Shown here: piece after piece, positions 57,301-64,000 of the stretch
How positions within the stretch are numbered: position 1 is the stretch's first letter
Layout: every line of letters starts with the position of its first letter
NCBI GenBank assembly: GCA_020631735.1
Contig: CM036199.1
Coordinates: 17,317,955 to 17,381,954, forward strand
DNA: 64,000 nucleotides
Direction of reading: 5' to 3'
DNA from: Saccharum officinarum
Lineage: Eukaryota > Streptophyta > Magnoliopsida > Poales > Poaceae
Translations under genes and position numbers: made by a program
Notes under the pieces: model-generated
What the model saw: only the letters and a program-made list of their open reading frames with translations
Databases searched by the model: none
Told to the model about the DNA's origin: nothing

Positions 57301-59634
57301 TAACCGTCTTCCTTCCGCTGCCTGTCCCGCTCCCACCCCTCACCACGCCCTCTTCGGTACCCCGCCTCGGTACGATCACCTCCGCGTGTTTGGGTGTGCT
57401 TGTTACCCCAACACTGCCGCCACATCCTCTCACAAGCTGGACCCTCGTTCCACGCTCTGTGTCTTCCTCGGTTACTCCCCTGATCACAAGGGGTACCGAT
57501 GCTTCGACCTTACCTCCCGCCGGGTTCTCATCTCGCGCCATGTGGTGTTCGATGAGTCCGTCTTTCCCTTTTCCGGCACCTCTACTTCTTCGGTCCCTGA
57601 CCCACCCACCCTGCTTCCCACTGACCCGGTGGTCCAGCCACCTTTCTTGTGGTCTCCTGCAGGTACCGCTTCACCGCGCTCCGCGCCGGCCACCGGTCCC
57701 GGCTCCCCTGTGAGTCTGGGCCCCTCGTCCTCCGGCGCGGCCCCGTCTCCTTCGGTTGGTGCAGACCCGGGGCCTTCGTCCCCCGCTTCTGCCCCGGGGG
57801 GTCGTGCCGGCTGCCGACGCCGGATCCCGTCTCGGCACCCGCACCGGCGCCTCCGTCGAGGTTCGCCGCGCCGGTACGGGTCTACCAGCGCAGACCGCGG
57901 CCTCCTCCGATCGCGGTCCCTTCTCCACCGGGGACACCGACACCGCCGCCACTGTCTCCACCGGCCCGTGGTCCCTCGCCGGTCTACCATCCGCCGCTGC
58001 TTCACCGACACCCGCGGCATGTTCACCCGATGGTGACACGACACGCGGCTGGCACCTTGCCGCCTCGTGTCCTCGCTGCTTCGACCGACGACGCGGTGGT
58101 CTCTCCGGTACCCTCTTCCGTCCGCGACGCCCTGCTGGACCCTCACTGGCGCCGCGCGATGGAAGAGGAGTATGCCGCGCTACTCGCCAACCAGACGTGG
58201 GAGTTGGTGCCCCGGCCGCCGGGCGCCAATGTCGTCACCGGCAAGTGGATTTGGACTCACAAGCGCCGAGCGGACGGCTCTCTCGAGCGCTACAAGGCTC
58301 GATGGGTCCTTCGGGGTTTCACTCAGCGCCCTGGCGTCGACTACGATGAGACCTTCAGCCCGGTGGTCAAACCGGCCACAGTCCGTACAGTACTATCGCT
58401 GGCACTTGCTCGGTCTTGGCCCATCCACCAGCTGGATGTCAAGAACGCCTTCCTCCACGGCCTTCTTACCGAGACGGTGTACTGCAGTCAGCCGGCAGGG
58501 TTCGTCGACACCACCCGTCCTGACATGGTCTGCCGGCTCAACAGGTCCCTCTATGGCCTCAAGCAGGCACCTCGGGCATGGAACCACCGGTTTGCTACTT
58601 TCTTGATGACCCTGGGATTCGTGGAGGCCAAGTCTGATACGTCCCTGTTCGTCTACCACCATGGGACTGACACTGCATACCTATTGCTCTATGTTGATGA
58701 CATTGTCCTTACCGCCTCTAGCGAGCCGCTTCTTCGGCGGATCATTGCAGCTCTCCAGCAGGAGTTTGCGATGAAGGACCTGGGTGAGCTCCACCACTTC
58801 CTCGGTGTCACTGTTGAGCACCGTCCTGCTGGGCTTCTTCTTCATCAGCAGCAGTACACTCGGGATATCCTGGAGCGGGCTGGGATGTCTGACTGCAAGC
58901 CCTGCTCCACTCCAGTCGACACTCAGGGCAAGCTGTCGGAGACTGAGGGACCTCCGGTGGCCGACCCCACTGCATACAGGAGTCTTGCCGGGGCCCTTCA
59001 GTACCTCACCTTCACCAGGCCGGACATCACCTATGCAGTTCAGCAGGTCTGCCTCCACATGCATGATCCTCGGGAGCCTCACCTCACGGCTCTCAAGCGT
59101 CTCCTCCGCTACCTCCGGGGCACCCTCGACTACGGCCTCCTCCTACACCGGGCCTCCTCCACCGACCTCGTCGTCTACACCGACGCTGACTGGGCCGGGT
59201 GCCCGGATACTCGCCGCTCCACCTCCGGCTACGCCGTCTTCCTGGGCGGCAACTTGGTGTCTTGGTCTTCCAAGCGCCAGCCGGTGGTCTCCCGGTCCAG
59301 TGCCGAGGCAGAGTACCGCGCCGTGGCTAACGGCGTGGCGGAGGCCGCCTGGCTCCGGCAGCTACTTGCTGAGTTGCACACTCCACCCTCCCGGAGCACA
59401 CTGATCTACTGCGACAATGTCAGTGCGGTCTACCTCTCCACCAATCCCATTCAGCACCAGCGGACGAAGCATGTCGAGATCGACCTACACTTTGTCCGTG
59501 ATCGGGTGGCCATGGGCGAGGTACGGGTTCTTCATGTTCCGACGACCTCCCAGTTCGCGGACATCTTCACCAAGGGCCTCCCGTCCTCGACCTTCGCCGA
59601 GTTTCGCTCCAGCCTCAACATCACCGGTGGCTAG
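54336..59634 (+). pseudogene. Copia gag-pol, four one-base frame breaks
   Basis: A Pro/Ala/His-rich N-terminus leads to a UBN2-type gag (YARWRDLVVLTLRRYALDDH, GDLSVAEFCRRMKGMADSL, PTFLEVRDDLVMEELTQG). The usual CCHC knuckle is absent; an Arg/Gly-rich run takes its place. Protease has WIADSGATYH. Integrase has TTWHRRLGHPGR, LVHCDLWTS, VQCDNGREFDNS and NGKAERM. Reverse transcriptase has YGLKQAPRAWN and YLLLYVDDIVL. RNase H has VVYTDADWAGC, SRSSAEAEYRAVA and HQRTKHVEIDLHFV, with the stop at 59634. All catalytic residues looked for are present. The frame steps back by one base at four places, each best placed in a G run (54755-54760, 55237-55242, 55944-55950, 57796-57801). With identical LTRs, sequence error is the likelier cause, but as given no single gag-pol frame exists. 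Confidence 0.85.
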
Positions 59635-59718
59635 TTGCGTCTGTGGGGGGGTTGTGTGTGTGTTCTTTCTTGTTCAGCCTCGAACTCCGCTGCGACGGTA
59701 GTTCAGACTGCGGGGGGG

Positions 59719-59830
59719 TGTTGGAGTATATGTAAGCCCATGTGGCTAAGGCCCATGTGGCCCATGTAAGGAACCTATATAGCTACCCTTCTAGGGTTAG
59801 CCCAAATCAATAGAGTCACTAATTCTAGCA
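59719..59830 (+). repeat. 3' LTR, 112 bp
   Basis: Same as the 5' LTR base for base, and followed by CTGTC (59831-59835). Its TATA-like element points towards the flanking gene tail. Confidence 0.95.
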
Positions 59831-59835
59831 CTGTC

Positions 59836-59850
59836 GAATCCCTTGCATAG
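59836..59850 (+). other. Displaced last codons of the kinase gene
   Basis: Directly after the right target copy the sequence reads four codons (E-S-L-A) and TAG, in phase with the codon GTC interrupted at 54129-54131. This is the original end of the kinase, now 5.7 kb away. The sequence following should be its former 3' UTR. Confidence 0.8.
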
Positions 59851-60771
59851 CTACTATGTGTAATCCTTAAACCCCTTGATGTTTACATGACCATGCTTAA
59901 ACATTTTTGTGCACTAAGTGAACAAAAACCAATTGAGACATTGAGTGGTGAGAAATTTACGTGAGAAAACTTTTGAGACAAACCAATAGAATTACTTCAC
60001 GCCTATAACCAGAGATAGTTAAAGACCAAATCTAGGGACAGTCAGCCTGAATGGCTGTCGTTTATGCTGCTGGGCTGGCTGCTGTGGTTGTGCGCTGCCC
60101 TTGGGCTCGCTGCCGTAGTGCCTTGGCACCTGTCCAGCAGCAGCTGCAGCTGCAGCGCTTTGTAGCACCACCGATCAGGGCCAGTACTACAATCCAGACT
60201 TCTATTATAACACAGGCTTGGATATTTCAGCACATTTTCTATCACAGTATACAGAGAAGTGTAACTAGAGCAGAGGAAAACCAATAAAAAGAGTCGAGCA
60301 TGATACCTCTTAGAAAGACAATGATCCAGATAATGTAACGAGTTTAATGCAGCACTTGAATTCACTACGATGATCCAAGTGAATATGCTCTCTTTCAACT
60401 TACTACAAAAGGAAACACCTGTAAGTGCACAACGCTCGATAATTAGCTTGGCAGACATCATCACGTTACAGCATATACCAACTAGTACCAAATGAAAAAT
60501 ATGGTCATGGGTGCCTTGAATACCAATCATATGATCCACCTCCATGCGACCAATGAAAAAGATGAAATTCTTTCTCGACAGAAATCAATGTCATCCGTAT
60601 AACTTTATTCCATAACAATATATGTTTCCAGAAATACAGGGCTATACATAGGTGCACTAGCAATCATCCAGGTAGTAATTAAATCTAATTACAACATAAT
60701 GCAGAAACCAGACTGTTAGTAAATAGATATTCTGCACAGATTGGAAGAAAAATGCACAATAGCAACACAAA
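59851..60771. other. Former kinase 3' UTR and convergent 3' flank
   Basis: Between the kinase end and the minus-strand membrane-protein stop. The open frame at 60042-60545 (minus) has no recognisable domain and could be an unlisted exon or 3' UTR. Confidence 0.4.
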
Positions 60772-63700
60772 TTATTGAAGTGGCAGCTCATTCAGTGCAT
60801 CTGTATAATCCTTTTGATTCATTGAAAGGACGCACAAGCCATGCGGGAGAAAAAGATAAATGGCAAGAAATATTATCACTCCAAGATCAGCTTCTTCGCC
60901 TATAGCAGGTTGAGGGGTTTGCCGCAAGTATATCTGACTGGCACACCACATACAATACAGGGTGGCTATCATCAGGATGAGAAAGAAAGACTGGTTTGAT
61001 TTTTCTGCTGCAGACCTTCCATGCTTCACTCTGCCAAAACAAGGAACTCGTGTTTACAGAACTGCAATAAGGATTTGTAATGTTTTCCAGAAGGGAAAAG
61101 GTTTTGTAACGGATGGAGAGATGGAAACATTGAAAACTCAGGTGAGCATATGTAAGATAGGTCTTATATTTCTTTTTCTAGAATGCACAGGAGAACAGAC
61201 TATCTTTGCATAAAAAGAAAGAAAGACAGGTTTGATACAACACTAGGCTGCTATCTTGCAGTCTGCTGGCCAGAACACTTGAAACTATTATACAAAAATA
61301 GAACAGAAACAACCTAAAACATACAAGTTATACAACAGGCACACTAAATAAAGAAACAGAATTTCGAATGATCTGGTGCCAACACTTTACACTTCTGGGG
61401 TGATAAGTGTTGCCTATTTCCATCCATTACAAATGTGGGGGAAAAAGTGATACAACTGAACATACCCAGGCCTAATTGACCAAACAGCATAATCAACTCC
61501 ATACCAAACAGGGTAATGAAAACCAGAGACACAAAAGTAGATGTTCTAAATTCTAGAGTTGTACATAAAAAGTTTTTCCTTTTCTATTTTAATATACTGA
61601 GGAAAACCATAACTTCTATAGAGAATTCTATAGAGAATCAATTAGAATTACTTGTTCTGTATACAGGGAACCGAGAATTTAAGTTGTGTTTGTAGTGGCA
61701 TAGCAATGAGGTGCCAAAATGTGCTGCAGATAACATTGACAAAAGAAGGACCAACGAGAACAGAGCCCCCGCGTCGCCCCTCTTGGGCAGAAACTCAGCC
61801 CCCGCCGCCGGGGGCCCTCTCCCTCCTTCCCTCCACCTCGCCGTCGCCGGAGCACGCCTCCAGGAGCCGGTGGCTGCAAGGATGGCGGCGGCGAGGCTCC
61901 TTACCTTCTCCCATCTCCTCATGGCGACCCTCGCAGAGCTTCTTCGTGGTGGCGGCCACCTCCTCCTGCGGCGGCTTCGGCGGGGCTCCAGCTAAATCCG
62001 GCGGTGCGATGGCCGGATCTCGCCGGCCGGTGCTTGGGCGCCCGCTGGCTGGCGCGTGGTGGCGGCCACCTCCTTTGGCGGCGGCTTCGGCGGGGCTCCA
62101 ACTAAATCCGGCGGTGTGATGGCTGGATCCGGTCGCCCGATGGCCGGATCTCGCCGGCCGGCGCTTGGGCGCCCGCTGGCTGGCGCGACAGCCTCACCGG
62201 CGCTCGGACTCGACTCCGGCTGCGCGCGGTGGCTGGATCCGGTTGCCCGGAGGCAGGTCTCGTCGGCGAGTCGCCTGGGGCTTCAGCGTCCGTGCGGTTG
62301 GGCTCTGCGGCGGCCTCGTTCGTTGACCCTCCGGTTATGCGTGCGAGGTTCCCGGCGGCCTGCGCCCTCCCCCCTGGATGAGGCCGGCTGCGGGGCGTTG
62401 GGCTCGCGCTGGCATGGACTGGCGGCCGGCACGGCCTCCGGCAGGCAGATCTGCCCAGGTTGGGGCTAGGGCTTCCTACATCCTTCCCCAGGGAGGCTTC
62501 GGAAAGTCGCAGGTCGCAGCAAGCGGGTTGGTTGAGGCTAGGGCGAAAGCCCGGACGGCGACGTCTGCGGACGCCGCTACCTCCTTGGAGGCGTCCTGTT
62601 CGTTCCTCTTCCACCGTCTTGCTGCTGCGGATGCTTGCCGGTGCCGGCAACTGGCACCCCCTCCGTCCGTCCAGTCGTGGACGTTTGCTGGTGCGCACCT
62701 CCCTCCGTCGCGGGCGAGTCCGGGAATGGCTCCGCGCGGTGTGGCGGCGGCTGGCACACCCCTCTCTCCTTCCTGGCGGTGCGCGCCTCCCATTGTCACG
62801 GGCGAGTCAGGGAATGGCTCCGCGCAGTGTGGCGGCGGCCGCCACCCCCTTTTTCCAGGCATGCACGCTCGCCGGTGCACGCCTCCCACCAACGCGGGCG
62901 AGTCCGGGAACGGCTCCGCGTGGTGTGGCAGCGGCCGGCACCCTTCCTCTCTCTATCCAGGCGTAGACGTTTGCCGGTGCGCGCCTCCCATCGTCGCGGG
63001 CGAGTCCGGGAACGGCTCTGCGCGGTGTGGCGGCGGCCGGCATCACCCACCTCCCTCCGTCCAGGCGTGGACGCTTGCCGGTGCGCGCCTCCCACCGTCG
63101 CGGGCGAGCCCGGGAACGGCTCTGCGTGGTGTGGCGGCGGCCGGCACCCTCCCTCTCTCCATCCAAGCGCAGACGTTTGCCGGTGCGCGCCTCCCATCGT
63201 CGCGGGCGAGGCCGGGAACGGCTCTGCGCGGTGTGGCGGCGGCCGGCATCACTCACCTCCCTCCGTCCAGGCGTGGACGCTTGCCGATGCGCGCCTCCCA
63301 CCGTCGCGGGCGAGTCCGGGAACGGCTTCGCGCGGTGTGGCGGCGGCCGGCACCCCCTCCGTCGCGATGCAGCTACCCCTCGGCACAAGACTCGGGTGAA
63401 AACCTCGCTAAGCTCCTGCTTGGCTGACGATGATGACGTGTTGGCGTCATTCACCTCCCTGGAGGCATCGTTGAAGAGCTCCTGTGCCTCGTTGTGGTAG
63501 TTTTTGCATTTCGCTAGTTTATTTGTGGTTTATGCTTCTCCTCGTCCTGGTGCTAGGGCGCTGTTGTTGTTGTTTTCTTCCTTCTCAACGTTGTAAAACA
63601 TAAAACGAGCCTATTTGGGGCTATATCAATATACATTCAGGTGGGAAGTAATCCCCCCGGTGACATTCAAAAAAAATGTGCTGCACTACTTATAACAGTA

Positions 63701-63936
63701 CGTGATATAGCTAGCTACTTGCAAGTAACCTAATCTAGTTTCTGTGTAACATTTTTTAGTTTGTACTAGGGATAGTGCATGCAAAAAAGCTGTCACCTGT
63801 TGATGTACACAAATCCCCCCATGAGGCAAGTGCAAAGAAGTCCTACGACGAGCACTGCATCTGGATTGATAGGAGCACGGCCTTTCCACCAACCAGTGCT
63901 CAGGATCCAAGTGTACATTGTAGAATGTCCATTCTT
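60772..63936 (-). CDS. Multi-pass membrane protein, last two exons (partial)
   Basis: Minus-strand gene of unknown function. The exon 63797-63936 (acceptor CTGCAG, donor CAG/GTGACA) and the last exon 60772-61030 (acceptor TTTGGCAG) join in phase 2 into one open frame of 132 residues, ending with a stop at 60772-60774. Visible segments are HSTMYTWILSTGWWKGRAP, a membrane span (DAVLVVGLLCTCLMGGFVYI) and a basic loop (NRVKHGRSAAEKSN). A second span follows (SFFLILMIATLYCMWCASQI), then a polar loop (RQTPQPAIGEEAD). A third span (LGVIIFLAIYLFLPHGLCVL) precedes a short polar tail. The first part of the protein must lie beyond 64000. The intron is about 2.8 kb, of which about 1.9 kb is a retroposon insertion. 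The frame is clean and the splice sites are good, but the family is not recognised. Confidence 0.65.
61716..61728. repeat. Target-site duplication of the retroposon, left copy
   Basis: AAAATGTGCTGCA here is repeated exactly at 63673-63685, directly after an A run. Confidence 0.8.
61951..62185. repeat. Tandem repeat, two copies of about 105-115 bp
   Basis: GGTGGCGGCCACCTCCT, GGCGGCTTCGGCGGGGCTCC, AAATCCGGCGGTG, CCGGATCTCGCCGGCCGG and GCTTGGGCGCCCGCTGGCTG appear in order twice. The second copy has an extra short duplication (ATGGCTGGATCCGGTCGCCC). Confidence 0.85.
62676..63372. repeat. Minisatellite, seven copies of about 102 bp
   Basis: Units start near 62676, 62778, 62874, 62976, 63080, 63182 and 63286. 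Each has GTGCGCGCCTCCCACCGTCG, GGGCGAGTCCGGGAACGGCT, GCGCGGTGTGGCGGCGGCCG and a variable CT-rich joint of 96-104 bp spacing. The two alternating joint types (CCCTCCCTCTCTCCATCCA and CACCTCCCTCCGTCCAGG) suggest duplication of two-unit blocks. Confidence 0.92.
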
Positions 63937-64000
63937 CTGCAGAAGTATAACATGAATTCAGTTGGGGAAAATGACACATTCAATTCCAAAGTATCAAAGG

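Larger units (their letters stand above)
54132..59830 (+). mobile_element. Complete young Ty1/copia retrotransposon, 5699 bp
   Basis: The 5' LTR (54132-54243) and 3' LTR (59719-59830) are both 112 bp, start TGTTGG, end TAGCA and show no difference on direct comparison. A 5-bp duplication (CTGTC) flanks the element. A primer-binding site (TGGTATCAAAAGCC, 54244-54257, close to the initiator-Met tRNA site) follows the 5' LTR. A purine tract (GCGGGGGGG) precedes the 3' LTR. Identical LTRs mean a very recent insertion. It lies in the same orientation as the kinase gene it interrupts. The very short LTRs fit Ale/Retrofit-type copia elements, which is an inference. Confidence 0.95.
61729..63672 (+). 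mobile_element. Non-LTR retroposon insertion, about 1.94 kb
   Basis: The segment is flanked by a 13-bp direct repeat (61716-61728 and 63673-63685) and ends in an A run (63669-63676, partly shared with the repeat). These are hallmarks of target-primed reverse transcription. It has no reverse transcriptase ORF. The 5' two thirds are very GC-rich with two tandem-repeat zones; the last 180 bp (63490-63670) are T-rich and UTR-like. It may be a non-autonomous LINE derivative or a processed transcript. It sits in the intron of the minus-strand membrane-protein gene, antisense to it. Confidence 0.7.

Noticed and set aside
60042..60545. 167-residue open frame, minus strand
   Set aside because: Lies just past the membrane-protein stop, with no domain and a Cys/Ser-rich composition. 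More likely 3' UTR.
61638..61922. Possible first exon of the minus-strand membrane gene (94 residues, hydrophobic middle)
   Set aside because: Most of it lies inside the retroposon, and the intron between 63797 and 61030 already joins exons in phase without it.
62676..63372. CRISPR-like regular repeat
   Set aside because: Units of about 102 bp are contiguous and similar throughout, with no unique spacers, in plant nuclear DNA.
62378..63427. 349-residue open frame, plus strand
   Set aside because: It is produced by a GC-rich minisatellite free of stops. Unit spacings are not all multiples of three, and comparable frames exist on the other strand.

Overview
This is nuclear DNA from a flowering plant, most likely a grass of the maize/sorghum/sugarcane type. 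That placement is inferred from GC-rich, intron-poor coding exons standing in AT-rich intergenic DNA, GT-AG introns, the dense mix of small inverted-repeat transposons, and young Ty1/copia elements. There are no operons, CRISPR arrays or bacterial features. A run of 100 N at 39171-39270 marks a scaffold gap, so this is draft assembly.

Host genes that can be supported, left to right: a class III peroxidase (9873-10891, minus, one frame break); a three-exon GASA/snakin peptide (16603-17170, minus, intact); a three-exon TBL/PMR5-type O-acetyltransferase-like protein (23809-26548, plus); a plastid-type GNAT acetyltransferase (27507-28627, minus, possible frame break); a Bet v 1/MLP-like protein (31375-31949, plus, frame break just after ATG); the first exon of an RDR2/MOP1-like RNA-dependent RNA polymerase (34771-35319, plus) with no other exon in view; a 71-residue DUF761-type protein (44885-45100, minus); the membrane and kinase exons of a receptor-like kinase (52545 onward, plus); and the last two exons of a multi-pass membrane protein (60772-63936, minus), whose 5' part lies beyond the window.

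Mobile DNA occupies much of the rest. The clearest items are a complete Ty1/copia element with identical 112-bp LTRs and a 5-bp target duplication (54132-59830), sitting four codons before the stop of the kinase gene; an older, broken copia element (about 35600 to the gap, minus) between the RDR2 exon and the gap; a complete 3953-bp PIF/Harbinger element with 12-bp terminal repeats, TAA duplication and a dead transposase (17566-21518); two shorter relatives with a different terminal repeat (11770-12532 and 15835-16274); a non-LTR retroposon with a 13-bp target duplication and an A tail, inside the membrane-protein intron (61729-63672); a decayed zinc-knuckle/DUF4283-like gene (40299-42320); and about twenty small MITEs.

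The genes do not form one pathway. The main stories are transposons landing in or beside genes, and a set of one-base frame breaks that all go in the deletion direction in otherwise healthy genes and in the young copia element. The latter looks more like base-calling loss than biology. I found no convincing new multi-gene system.
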